DNA of 64,000 nt from Micromonospora sp. NBC_00389 (GTDB lineage Bacteria; Actinomycetota; Actinomycetes; Mycobacteriales; Micromonosporaceae). Under the pieces are notes generated by a model. That model did not search any database. It saw nothing but the letters and a program-made list of their open reading frames with translations, and was not told where the DNA came from. The position numbers and the translations under genes were made by a program. The DNA is taken from NCBI RefSeq assembly GCF_036059255.1, contig NZ_CP107947.1, forward strand, positions 7,806,276-7,870,275. Reading direction: 5' to 3'. Each line of letters begins with the position of its first letter. The first letter of the stretch is position 1. Positions 32,301 through 39,096 of the stretch are shown in pieces.

Positions 32301-32436
32301 CGCCGGCCGGCTCCGTGGTGGCGGCGCCGGTGGGGTTCGCGACGGCGGCGCCGTCGGCGGTGGTGCTCTGGTCAGCGGTGTCGCCGGCCGGCTGTGAACC
32401 GGTCCGTTCGCCGCCCTCGGGCTCGTTCTCGAGCAT
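29386..32436 (-). CDS. rne: Ribonuclease E/G family endoribonuclease
   Basis: 1016 residues from the ATG at 32436 (GGAGAAC upstream). The first ~400 residues are an acidic, Ala/Pro/Arg-rich disordered arm with several Arg-rich blocks ([10 protein letters not shown]), as in Streptomyces and mycobacterial RNase E, likely for RNA or protein binding. The catalytic core follows: S1 (GNVYLGKVQNVLPSMEAAFVD), the metal Asp in VVDVNTGKYTG, the second in IDFIDM, and the zinc-link CECCKGRG. A second disordered tail ends the protein. RNase E starts mRNA decay and rRNA maturation. A palindrome lies about 120 bases upstream. Confidence 0.95.
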   Translation of the reverse strand: MLENEPEGGERTGSQPAGDTADQSTTADGAAVANPTGAATTEPAGAESAEPPAAPVRRTRATRRRAAPLNQPEQTEIPVEASTAGAGSDESPQAEVFAPVSGDLDVAPKTPRRRRKAAPVETTADEPLVAATAEEATAEVVPPVKVTRTRRKKTTPAAVQEPAAVQEPAAVEEPAALEQPEAETPAESDLREAETAPSETTAEPARTSGAQERSGEVPPGVAVAGVANEPIEPVEVNEPEQPRTRRRRAALSAPTVLFMAPQPDAVPVTRPAEPAPVAEEPAVEEAAEPSRRRRRGRREAEPVEAIEAEEEPTEEADEAAEADEDDEDSAAARRRRRRGRRGRGRGKGGADDAEDEESEEAAQAEEEETAEAEAEGEEDEEAEGGDGMTRRRRRRRRRGAGDTEGAADDGVPTVVKIREPRRTVDEVQGVSGSTRLEAKRQRRRDGREQRRTRPPILSESEFLARREAVDRVMAVRQRGDRTQIAVLEDGVLVEHYVTRNSSGTMAGNVYLGKVQNVLPSMEAAFVDVGRGRNAVLYAGEVNWDTSGLEGRARSIEQALRSGDSVLVQVTKDPIGHKGARLTSHIALSGRHLVYVPNGNASGISRKLPDNERKRLRDVLKKLVPDGAGVIVRTAAEGASEDELARDVKRLQAQWEDIQAKATEGGAPVLLYEEPDLVIRVVRDLFNEDFRELVIEGEQSYGMVESYLSHVSPDLVDRVRRHVGTSDIFAEYRIDEQIIKGLDRKVFLPSGGSLVIDRTEAMTVVDVNTGKYTGSGGNLEETVTRNNLEAAEEIVRQLRLRDIGGIVVIDFIDMVLESNRELVLRRLTECLGRDRTKHQVTEITSLGLVQMTRKRIGAGLLEAFSETCECCKGRGVIIHTEPVPEKPRPAAAGEKVKAVASAVAAAPAAEQGTASSRRRARKNAPAERAAVEVVETDTSAEPDADYVDTMGYDLSRYEADTAAAPAVSDAQQGESARLAAADDPDALADGDADEEGTEGGTGRRRSRRGGARRRTRP

Positions 32437-32553
32437 GGACGTTCTCCAGTTCTGGCTGCCCCGGGCGCGGGTAAGCGCTGCCACGCAGGGTTGCCGCAAA
32501 AGTGTTTCCGCCGGGCGCGCGTGGTGCGCGACCGCCGAAGTCTGCCTGCCAGA

Positions 32554-32574
32554 GCACTGACCGTCGGTCAGTGC
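32554..32574. promoter_or_regulatory. Perfect 10+1+10 palindrome upstream of rne
   Basis: Arms GCACTGACCG (32554-32563) and CGGTCAGTGC (32565-32574) flank a single T. With a one-base centre it cannot form a stable hairpin loop of normal size, so a protein-binding site is more likely. The TGACCG-n-CGGTCA core resembles TetR-family operators. It also contains the stop codon of the TIGR03936 gene. Confidence 0.55.
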
Positions 32575-33485
32575 CCAACGATGGCTGCCCCGCCGCGGTC
32601 CGCATCCAACGGATCCACGATCGCACCCTGCGCGGTCAACGTGCCCTGAGCCAGCCGGGTCACCCTCGGCGAGACCGGCGGCTCCAGGTCGGCCACCACG
32701 CGGAGGCCGGAAAGGACGTCATCGGGCCGTACGGACGGGGTGACCTGCCGCACGACCAGTTCGAGTATCGCACACGGTACGGCCGGCGCCCCGGAAGGCG
32801 TCGGCGTCGCATCGAGGACATCGATCGATATCACGGCCGCTCGGGCGTCGAAGGTGCGGCGGCCCTGCTTGGTCATCCGCTCGACCAGCACCTCGTCGGC
32901 GGCGTTGAAGGCGTCCACGGCGGCGCGCAGCACGGCCGTGTCGACCTCGGGCAGCTCGATGTGCCAGTACGACGCCTCGATCCGGTCCGGCAGACTGCCG
33001 CTCACGGCGATCACGGCGTCCAGCACGTCCAGCCCGGGCGAGAGCGCGGCGTCCAGCGCGGCCCGCAGCGCCTCCGGGTCGACCGGCGCCTGGAGGCCGA
33101 TCTCCAGGTACTCCGCCTCGCTGGCGACTCCGGTGGGCGCGGCGCTGGCGTAGGAGATCTTCGGGTGTGGGGTGAAGCCCTGGGAGAAGGCGATGGGCAC
33201 GGCGGCCCGACGCAGCGCACGCTCGAAGGCCCGCGCGAAGTCCCGGTGGGAGGTGAACCGCAGCGGGCCCCGCTTGGCGTACCGGATACGGACGCGCTGG
33301 ACGACCGGCGCCTGGCCGCCCTCGGGTTGAGGCTTTCTGGCGATCGTGGGCTCCTCGGGTGGACCTGCGTGTCCGTCCCATCCTGGCGCAGGGCTCGTGA
33401 CGGTACGCAGCCGGGGCGGCCGAAACGCCCGACGAAAACGTTGAAACCGGTCGGCGAGGTCGTCCGGACCCACCGGGGACGGCAA
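32568..33485 (-). CDS. TIGR03936 family protein (radical-SAM associated, DUF2344)
   Basis: The family core begins VVQRVRIRYAKRGPLRFTSHRDF, then ARAFERALRRAAVPIAFSQGFTPHPKISYASAAPTGVAS, which is diagnostic. It usually sits next to a B12-binding radical-SAM protein (TIGR03960), here 5.6 kb away. Role unknown, linked to the rne region in many actinomycetes. The start is unclear. The only legal start in frame is the TTG at 33485 (305 residues), but the first ~48 residues look non-coding. An ideal ribosome binding site (GAGGAG) lies six bases before an ATC at 33344, where relatives usually have their start (258 residues). Confidence 0.85.
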   Translation of the reverse strand: MPSPVGPDDLADRFQRFRRAFRPPRLRTVTSPAPGWDGHAGPPEEPTIARKPQPEGGQAPVVQRVRIRYAKRGPLRFTSHRDFARAFERALRRAAVPIAFSQGFTPHPKISYASAAPTGVASEAEYLEIGLQAPVDPEALRAALDAALSPGLDVLDAVIAVSGSLPDRIEASYWHIELPEVDTAVLRAAVDAFNAADEVLVERMTKQGRRTFDARAAVISIDVLDATPTPSGAPAVPCAILELVVRQVTPSVRPDDVLSGLRVVADLEPPVSPRVTRLAQGTLTAQGAIVDPLDADRGGAAIVGH

Positions 33486-33527
33486 TGGCCGGCCGGTGAC
33501 CCGCAGGTCACTGGCCGGCCACCAGGA

Positions 33528-34910
33528 TCAGGACCGGTTGCCGCCCCCGGGCGGGGCGGGCGGCGCCCCCGGAGGAGGGCCGTAGCCAGGCGGCGGGGGG
33601 TAGCCAGGCGGCGGGGCGTAGCCGGAGTGCGGGGCATAACCCCCACCTGGGGTCGGCGACTGGTAGGCGCCCGGGGAGCCGTACCCGCCGGGAGGCGGCT
33701 GGTCGAGCAGGTGATCGGGTACGTCGGCGGCCGCCCTCGCCTCACGGCGGTACCGACGCCGGTTCCAGATCAGGAAGGCCGCCAGCCCCACCAGCAACAC
33801 CAGCACCACGGCGACGCCAATGGCGATCACCATGACCTGCTGGTCCGTGGGGCCGCCCCGGTCACCGTGCTGGGTGACGTCGAACTCCTCGTCCGCGCCC
33901 CCTGTCCGGGCAGGCTCCGGACCGGTCGCGGCGGCCGGATCGAGCAGCGGGTTGGCGTTGACCCGCGGCACGTCCGCGCTCAGCGCGGTTACCGGGTCGA
34001 TCCGGCCGAAGCCGTACTGCGGGTCCCGGCCGGACGGCCCGGCGTCCCGGGAGGTCTGGATGATCCGGTTGATGACGTTGGCGGCGTCGAGGTCCGGGTA
34101 CTTCGCCCGGATCAGCGCCACGAGACCGGAGACGATCGCGGTGCTGTCGGAGGTGCCGTCGCCCCAGCCGTAGCCGTGGTCGGGGCCCACGTTGTAGATG
34201 CCGTCGCCGGGTGCGGCGATCACCGCCGCCGGCCCCTGGACCGAGCCGGACCAGAAGTTGCCGCCCCGGGTCGTCCCGGTCACCGCGACCACGCCGGGGA
34301 CGTTGGCAGGACTATCCACGTCGGTGCTGCCCTTGGCGGTGTTCCCGGCGGCGGCGACCACGACGACGTCGCGGTCCAGCGCGTACCTGATCGCGCTCTC
34401 CTCGTCGGCGCTGGCCGCCCCCGGTGCACCCTGGGACAGGTTGATCACCTTGGCGCCGCCGTCGACGGCCATCCGGATGCCGAGGGCGACCGCATCGGCG
34501 GCGTTGCCCCCGGTGCCCGCGCGCAGCTTGATGGGCAGGATCTTCGCGCCGGGGGCGATGCCGTCCACGCCGTCACGGCTCGCGTTCGTCGCCGCGATGA
34601 TGCCGGCCATGTGCGTGCCGTGCCCGTCCTCGTCGACCCGTCCGTCGCCCGACGCACCGTAGCTGCGACCGCCGGGAAGCACCTGACCCCGCAGGTCCGG
34701 GTGGGTGGCGTCGACGCCACTGTCGAGCACGGCCACGACCACGCCCCGCCCGGTCGAGATCTTGTGCACCTGGGCGATCTTGAGCTCGTCCAGATACCAC
34801 TGCTCGGCCCGCCGGGGCGCGGCGGACGCCGGTTGGGCGGCCCCCAGCACCAGGAGCCCCGCCAGCAGGCAGGCCGTGACCGGCCGACGCGCTCCGACGT
34901 TCACCCTCAT
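33528..34910 (-). CDS. Mycosin-like S8 serine protease, type VII secretion associated
   Basis: 460 residues. Signal peptide at the N-terminus (VTACLLAGLLVLGAAQPASAAP). Subtilisin domain with the catalytic triad Asp (VVAVLDSGVD), His (GHGTHMAGIIAA) and Ser (DGTSDSTAIVSGLVAL). One C-terminal membrane helix (VMVIAIGVAVVLVLLVGLAAFLIW) and a Pro/Gly/Tyr-rich cytoplasmic tail (GYAPPPGYPPPPGYGPPPG). This layout matches mycosins (MycP), outer-face proteases of type VII secretion. It is the last gene of the WXG-like cluster, 10 bases after the preceding stop. The ATG at 34910 follows GAGGACGG. Confidence 0.88.
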   Translation of the reverse strand: MRVNVGARRPVTACLLAGLLVLGAAQPASAAPRRAEQWYLDELKIAQVHKISTGRGVVVAVLDSGVDATHPDLRGQVLPGGRSYGASGDGRVDEDGHGTHMAGIIAATNASRDGVDGIAPGAKILPIKLRAGTGGNAADAVALGIRMAVDGGAKVINLSQGAPGAASADEESAIRYALDRDVVVVAAAGNTAKGSTDVDSPANVPGVVAVTGTTRGGNFWSGSVQGPAAVIAAPGDGIYNVGPDHGYGWGDGTSDSTAIVSGLVALIRAKYPDLDAANVINRIIQTSRDAGPSGRDPQYGFGRIDPVTALSADVPRVNANPLLDPAAATGPEPARTGGADEEFDVTQHGDRGGPTDQQVMVIAIGVAVVLVLLVGLAAFLIWNRRRYRREARAAADVPDHLLDQPPPGGYGSPGAYQSPTPGGGYAPHSGYAPPPGYPPPPGYGPPPGAPPAPPGGGNRS

Positions 34911-34920
34911 CCGTCCGTCC

Positions 34921-36345
34921 TCATCGCAGGATGCCCGGGGACGCACCGTCACCGGAGCCCCACGGATCGTCGTCCTCAGTCAACCACGACGAGTGCTCGG
35001 AGCCGGTGCCGCCATGCCCGGCACCGCCCTGGCCCCCGCCCATCATGCCGCCGCCCATCATGCCGGCGCCCGCCATCCCGCCACGCGCGCCGCCCGCGCC
35101 AGCGCCACCGGCGGCTGCGGCGTTGCGCAACGCGCTCGCCGCGCTCGTCATCGGCGGCACCTTGCCGTTGCCGCCGCCCACCATGCCGGGGATACCGCCC
35201 ATGCCGATCCCGCCGGCCGATCCGACGCCGCCGCCGATCCCGCCGCCAGCACCGCCGCCGCCGATCCCACCGCCGAAACCGCCGCCGGCGCCGCCGAGAC
35301 CGGCGCTACCGACTCCGGGGCCGCCGCCGAGGCCACTCAGGCCGCCGACGCCGCTCGGTGCCGCGCCAGCCAGACCGCTGCTGAAGCCGTCGTCGCCCCC
35401 GGGGTAACCGGACCCGGTGGACGGGGGTGTGAACGGGCCGACGCCGGAGGTGGGGCCGTCAGGAGTGTCGCCGATGGTCGGCGGCTTGCTGTCGATGGTC
35501 GGCGGCTTGTTGTCGATGGTCGGCATCTTGCTGTCGATCTTGGGGTCATTTCCCCGATCGAAGTCACCCAGGTCCGGCTTCCCCGTCGGCGGAACCCGGG
35601 TGTCGGGGCGGTAGCCGTCCGAGTCGTCGCGGTCTGGCCCGACGAGTGTCAGCTTCGGACGCTCGGTCACCACCGCCGTGGGCAGCGGAGACATCGCGGT
35701 GTTCGCCGCCTGCTGGTTGTCCCGGTACCAGTTGTCCAGGTGGGACTTGGTGTCCCACCAGCCACCCCGCTTGCTGTCACCGGCCTGGCCGTCGACCTTC
35801 ATGGTCGCCTCCAGGTCGTCGGCCTTGTCGCGGAACGCGCCGTCGGCGTACGAGGCGGGGTTGTTCTGGTAGTCCTTGCGCAGCGCGGCGAGGAAGCCCG
35901 ACGTGCTCTCACCGTCGCGGGAGTCGTCGAGCTCGGTGCCGTTGGGCAGGCTCCACTCGTTCCACCCGAAGTCGTCCATCAGTGGGATCGGGATCGTGGA
36001 AACCGCCTTGCGGATGTCACCCTCGATCCGCGACAACGCCCCGCTGACGTTGCTCGCGTCGGTGATCAGTTTCTCGATGTCCTTGCCGATCTCACCCAGG
36101 TGCTCGCGGTACGCGTCGCCACCGCTGCCCTTCCAGCCGGCGAGCATGCCGGGCAGACCGCCGACGTGCGGGCGCTCCACGCCGGTCGCGATCGGGCCGA
36201 CGAACGATCGGCCGACGAGCGCGTCCCGAAGCTGTGTGAGGCCGGAGGAGAGGTTGCTCCACCCCACCCCGACCGATCCGACCGTCTCCGGGTCTGCGGA
36301 GAGCGTCACCTCGCGGACGCACCGCTCCCAGGTTCCTCCAGCCAT
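34921..36345 (-). CDS. WXG-like protein with long Gly-rich tail, candidate type VII substrate
   Basis: 474 residues. The N-terminal ~200 residues are helical and contain LAGWKGSGGDAYREHLGEIGKDIEKLI, a W-x-G turn like that of WXG100 and PPE/EspB-type proteins. A linker with repeats (KPPTIDSKPPTIGD) follows. Residues ~330-450 are extremely rich in Gly and Ala (GGGIGGGVGSAGGIGMGGIPG, MMGGGMMGGGQGG). The last 25 residues are acidic with W (SSWLTEDDDPWGSGD). Such low-complexity Gly tails are seen in secreted type VII proteins. It directly precedes the mycosin gene, which may process it; this is inference. Confidence 0.65.
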   Translation of the reverse strand: MAGGTWERCVREVTLSADPETVGSVGVGWSNLSSGLTQLRDALVGRSFVGPIATGVERPHVGGLPGMLAGWKGSGGDAYREHLGEIGKDIEKLITDASNVSGALSRIEGDIRKAVSTIPIPLMDDFGWNEWSLPNGTELDDSRDGESTSGFLAALRKDYQNNPASYADGAFRDKADDLEATMKVDGQAGDSKRGGWWDTKSHLDNWYRDNQQAANTAMSPLPTAVVTERPKLTLVGPDRDDSDGYRPDTRVPPTGKPDLGDFDRGNDPKIDSKMPTIDNKPPTIDSKPPTIGDTPDGPTSGVGPFTPPSTGSGYPGGDDGFSSGLAGAAPSGVGGLSGLGGGPGVGSAGLGGAGGGFGGGIGGGGAGGGIGGGVGSAGGIGMGGIPGMVGGGNGKVPPMTSAASALRNAAAAGGAGAGGARGGMAGAGMMGGGMMGGGQGGAGHGGTGSEHSSWLTEDDDPWGSGDGASPGILR

Positions 36346-36355
36346 GACGTCCCCC

Positions 36356-36796
36356 TCAGGCCGTGTACGGGTAGGTGGGCTGGCCGCCGGCAGCGGGCGG
36401 CGGGGCCGCGGACTCGAGCAGCCGCTCGATCTGCGAGCCGTTGGCAGCGTTGCGCTCCTCGGTGTCGCGGAACGCCTGGGCGATGTCCTCGGTGCCCTTC
36501 TTGAGCGCGGCGAGCTTCTGGGAGAGCGACTTGAGGTGCGCCTCCATGTTGGTCGTCGACCGAGTCAGCGCCTGCCACTGCATGCGGGCGTCCTCGTAGG
36601 CCCCGAAGGGGGTGCCGTTCGGGACGGTCTGGGCGGTGGTGCTGTCGCCCTTCATCCGCTCCTTGACGCGCTCCATCTCGTAGCCGATGGTGTCGTCGAC
36701 GTACTGCTTGAGCCGCTCGACGTAGGCTGCCGCGGCGTCCAGGTCCTCGACGCTGACGTGCAGATCGCCGATGTTCGGCGGCGTGATGCCAGCCAT
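36356..36796 (-). CDS. Helical WXG100-superfamily-like protein
   Basis: 146 residues, almost all predicted helix: VSVEDLDAAAAYVERLKQYVDDTIGYEMERVKERMKG, then ARMQWQALTRSTTNMEAHLKSLSQKLAALKKGTEDIAQAFRDTEERN, and a Pro-rich end (PPPAAGGQPTYPY). The size and two long helices resemble ESX-type secreted proteins, although a clear WXG turn is missing. GGAGGAAGCGG precedes the ATG at 36796. It is 10 bases before the WXG/Gly-rich gene. A 118-bp gap upstream of it could hold a second promoter for the last three genes of the cluster. Confidence 0.6.
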   Translation of the reverse strand: MAGITPPNIGDLHVSVEDLDAAAAYVERLKQYVDDTIGYEMERVKERMKGDSTTAQTVPNGTPFGAYEDARMQWQALTRSTTNMEAHLKSLSQKLAALKKGTEDIAQAFRDTEERNAANGSQIERLLESAAPPPAAGGQPTYPYTA

Positions 36797-36914
36797 CCGC
36801 TTCCTCCCCGTTTTCCGACCCGCAGGGGTCGGTCCATGTCAGACGCAGCGTATCGAGTGTTGCCAAGTCAGGGCAGCCCCGGCCACCGCTATTCGGTAAT
36901 TATGACCGTCGATA

Positions 36915-37109
36915 TCAGCGACGCAGCTGCGGGACCAGCAACGCGATGCCGATCCCGACCAGGGCCAACGGGGCCAGAAGCACGACCACGCCGCTCCAGT
37001 CCGCCTCCCCGCGCAGCGCCTGAACGGCCATCAGGACCACCAGGAACACGAGCAGCAGGGCGAGGACCGAGAGCATCACCACCAGCAGACGGGCCTTGTC
37101 GGGGCTCAT
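36915..37109 (-). CDS. Small two-helix membrane protein
   Basis: 64 residues, nearly all membrane: ARLLVVMLSVLALLLVFLVVLMAVQAL, then SGVVVLLAPLALVGIGIALLV, with charged turns. Its ATG at 37109 overlaps the stop of the YbaB-like gene (ATGA), so translation is coupled. No family recognised. It may serve as membrane anchor for other products of the cluster. Confidence 0.65.
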   Translation of the reverse strand: MSPDKARLLVVMLSVLALLLVFLVVLMAVQALRGEADWSGVVVLLAPLALVGIGIALLVPQLRR

Positions 37110-37468
37110 CGGCCGACCGTCCCGCGCGGCAGCAATGACATCGGATCGGCCAGGAAGGCGTCAGCGCCGACGCCACCCAACCGCAGGCCGGACATGACCT
37201 CCGCGCGTCGCTCCTCGGCCAGCGCCTCCGCCGCCCGCACGGCCTCCACCACCGCCTCGCCGAGCGTGATGTTGTCGACCGTACGGTGGGCCCGCGCGGC
37301 GATGGAGATGTCCAGCAACTCCTTCGCGCCGGACACCGTGGCGGTGACCATGCCGTCCGCTGCGGTGCCGACGAACTCCTCCCGGGCGAGCCGTCCGGTC
37401 TCCGTGGTGGCGCTCTCCAGCAGCGCCGTCATCTCCGTGACCAATCGCGCGAGCTCCTGTCTCCTCAT
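37106..37468 (-). CDS. YbaB/EbfC-like protein, second of two
   Basis: 120 residues. An N-terminal helix (ARLVTEMTALLESATTETGRLAREEF) is followed by the YbaB beta-sheet TAADGMVTATVSGAKELLDISIAARAHRTVDNITLGEAVVEAVRAAEALAEERR, then a short tail. YbaB/EbfC proteins are dimers that bind DNA or act as structural partners; variants are regularly encoded with WXG100 proteins in actinomycetes. It overlaps both neighbours by four bases (ATGA on each side), a tightly coupled operon position. Confidence 0.75.
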   Translation of the reverse strand: MRRQELARLVTEMTALLESATTETGRLAREEFVGTAADGMVTATVSGAKELLDISIAARAHRTVDNITLGEAVVEAVRAAEALAEERRAEVMSGLRLGGVGADAFLADPMSLLPRGTVGR

Positions 37469-37875
37469 TGGAACCGCCGCGTCGCGTCCCGCCACACCGC
37501 GAGCGGATCCTCCGTGCGGCCGTCCCACTCGACCGGCGCCTCCACGACGTCGTCGAGGCTGGCCCGCATGCTCTCCGCCATGGCGAGGCGGGCGGCGGTC
37601 ACGGCCTGTCGGCAGTGCGGACCCAGGAGCTCGGCGGGCAGGTCGCGCACCGCCCGCGCACTGATCCGTACGTCCGTGAGCTGGCCCGCGCCGTCGACGA
37701 CGGCGGTGATCGTGCCAGTCTCGTCGAACCCCTCGTGCGTCCGGTCCCCGGTTTCGGTCACCAGCGCGACGAGGTCGCGGGTAGCGGCCTCGGCGCGGCG
37801 CATGGCGGGCTCGTACGCCTCGGTGCGGCTCACCTCCCGGACGGACTCGACGGCCCTGCGGTAGACATCGCTCAT
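37465..37875 (-). CDS. YbaB/EbfC-like protein, first of two
   Basis: 136 residues from the ATG at 37875 (CGGAG upstream). Helix ESVREVSRTEAYEPAMRRAEAATRDLVALV, then the YbaB-type sheet DETGTITAVVDGAGQLTDVRISARAVRDLP and helix GPHCRQAVTAARLAMAESMRA, then a tail with W-D-G-R. It is clearly related to the next gene in fold but divergent in sequence, so the pair may form a heterodimer. The stop overlaps the next ATG (ATGA). Confidence 0.72.
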   Translation of the reverse strand: MSDVYRRAVESVREVSRTEAYEPAMRRAEAATRDLVALVTETGDRTHEGFDETGTITAVVDGAGQLTDVRISARAVRDLPAELLGPHCRQAVTAARLAMAESMRASLDDVVEAPVEWDGRTEDPLAVWRDATRRFQ

Positions 37876-37895
37876 CACTGCTCCGTTCGCCCGAC

Positions 37896-38621
37896 TCAGG
37901 TAACCGGTTCCTTGTTCCAGTTCTCCGGATTGCTGACGATGTCGCGGTACCGGTCCCCGATTTTGGCGCTCTCGGCGTCGACCTTCTCCCCGGTCAGCTC
38001 GAACCCTCGCTTGAGCTGGGCCACGGCCGTGCCGATCGCGCTGTTCGCACCGCGCATCCCCTGCATCAGCCCGACGATCGCGGTGATGATGCCGAGCACG
38101 AAGGCGGCCCAACTGCCGATGATCGCCCACTTGAAGGCGGGCCCGGCCGGTCCGCCGGCGTTCGCGGCGATGCAGCCGACGATCGCGAGGCCGGTGCCCA
38201 CCGACCAGGCCCAGAAGAGCGTCTCGAGCCCGTCCGCGACGGTGTTGCACCCGGACGAGGTCGTGATGGCGAGTTTCTGGAGCGCGTCCAGCGGCTCGAC
38301 CACCTTGGTGGTCAGGAAGTTCTTGAAGACCTCGGAGCCGGTGCCCTTCCAGATACCGTCGACCTCACCGTTCAGCCGGGACAGCTTGCCGGCAAGTTCG
38401 GAGAACTCCTCCGCGAGGCCGGTCCACTTGTCGTCGGCCTCCTGGAACGGTGCCCAACTGCGCACGTTCATGACGGCGACCGGGGTGACGAAGGCCATCG
38501 CCAACGCCCCCGCGCCGGAGGGCTCGGCGGCCACCGCGAGCGTGCCGCCCAACCCGATGATGACCGCTTCCAGCGCGATCGTGGCGGCCTGGTCGGCACC
38601 GGATACCACGTTCTCACCCAC
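37896..38621 (-). CDS. WXG-like protein with membrane helices
   Basis: 241 residues. The N-terminus has hydrophobic stretches (ATIALEAVIIGLGGTLAVAA and ALAMAFVTPVAVMNV). A helical hairpin follows, KWTGLAEEFSELAGKLSRLNGEVDGIWKGTGSEVFKNFLTTKVVEPLDALQKL, with a W-K-G turn typical of the WXG superfamily. Two more membrane segments (LFWAWSVGTGLAIVGCIAA, WAIIGSWAAFVLGIITAIVGLM) and a helical tail complete it. It resembles membrane-bound WXG-domain proteins, possibly effectors or structural partners of a type VII system. It lies 20 bases before the first YbaB-like gene. Confidence 0.65.
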   Translation of the reverse strand: MGENVVSGADQAATIALEAVIIGLGGTLAVAAEPSGAGALAMAFVTPVAVMNVRSWAPFQEADDKWTGLAEEFSELAGKLSRLNGEVDGIWKGTGSEVFKNFLTTKVVEPLDALQKLAITTSSGCNTVADGLETLFWAWSVGTGLAIVGCIAANAGGPAGPAFKWAIIGSWAAFVLGIITAIVGLMQGMRGANSAIGTAVAQLKRGFELTGEKVDAESAKIGDRYRDIVSNPENWNKEPVT

Positions 38622-38681
38622 AGAAGCTCGCCTCCCTGTTCCGTCGTGAAGGAGAGACCGGGCAGGTCGCGGGGACCGCGC

Positions 38682-38990
38682 TCAGTCCAGTGCCGTGTCG
38701 AAGGACTGACCGTGCCGTTCCTCCATCGTGCGGTAGTGCTCGACCACCCGGCCGAGCCCTTTCGCGACCTCAGCGACGGCAGCGGCGAGCGCCGTCACGG
38801 CCTGCGTCGTCGTCTCATGCATCTCGTCGTACGCGGCGGAGAAGCCGGCGTCGAAGGCCGGCGCGGCCCCGGCGGGCAGCCGCAGATACTCGATCTTGGG
38901 AAGCACTCCGGTATCCAGCGACTTTGCCGTCGCCGACAGCTCGGAGACGAGGTCGCCCAGCCTCTCGGTATTCATGGAGAAATCGGCCAC
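38682..38990 (-). CDS. WXG100-superfamily-like small helical protein, first gene of the cluster
   Basis: 102 residues from the GTG at 38990 (GGAGGGGG upstream). Two helices: NTERLGDLVSELSATAKSLDTGVLPKIEYL and ETTTQAVTALAAAVAEVAKGLGRVVEHYRTMEERHG, joined by a Gly/Ala-rich turn (LPAGAAPAFDAGFSAAYDEM). The length and helix-turn-helix-bundle pattern fit ESX/WXG100-type proteins although W-x-G itself is not present. It is the promoter-proximal gene of the eight-gene cluster ending with the mycosin. Confidence 0.6.
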   Translation of the reverse strand: MADFSMNTERLGDLVSELSATAKSLDTGVLPKIEYLRLPAGAAPAFDAGFSAAYDEMHETTTQAVTALAAAVAEVAKGLGRVVEHYRTMEERHGQSFDTALD

Positions 38991-39096
38991 CCGAGCCCCC
39001 TCCGCCAGCGCCGCTCACCCACCGGGCAAAGACCCGATGGGTGACGTGTTGGTAATGGAGGGTAGCGGGTGACCGCCGCCCGGCGCTGCCCCGCGA

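Noticed and set aside
29308..32397. Long plus-strand frame opposite rne
   Set aside because: Shadow of the rne gene, with composition set by the GC-rich third codon positions of the other strand.
36815..36832. Hairpin CCGACCC/GGGTCGG between cluster genes as a terminator
   Set aside because: The stem is only 7 bp with no T-run, and the genes on both sides appear to belong to one cluster; it could equally be a leader hairpin.
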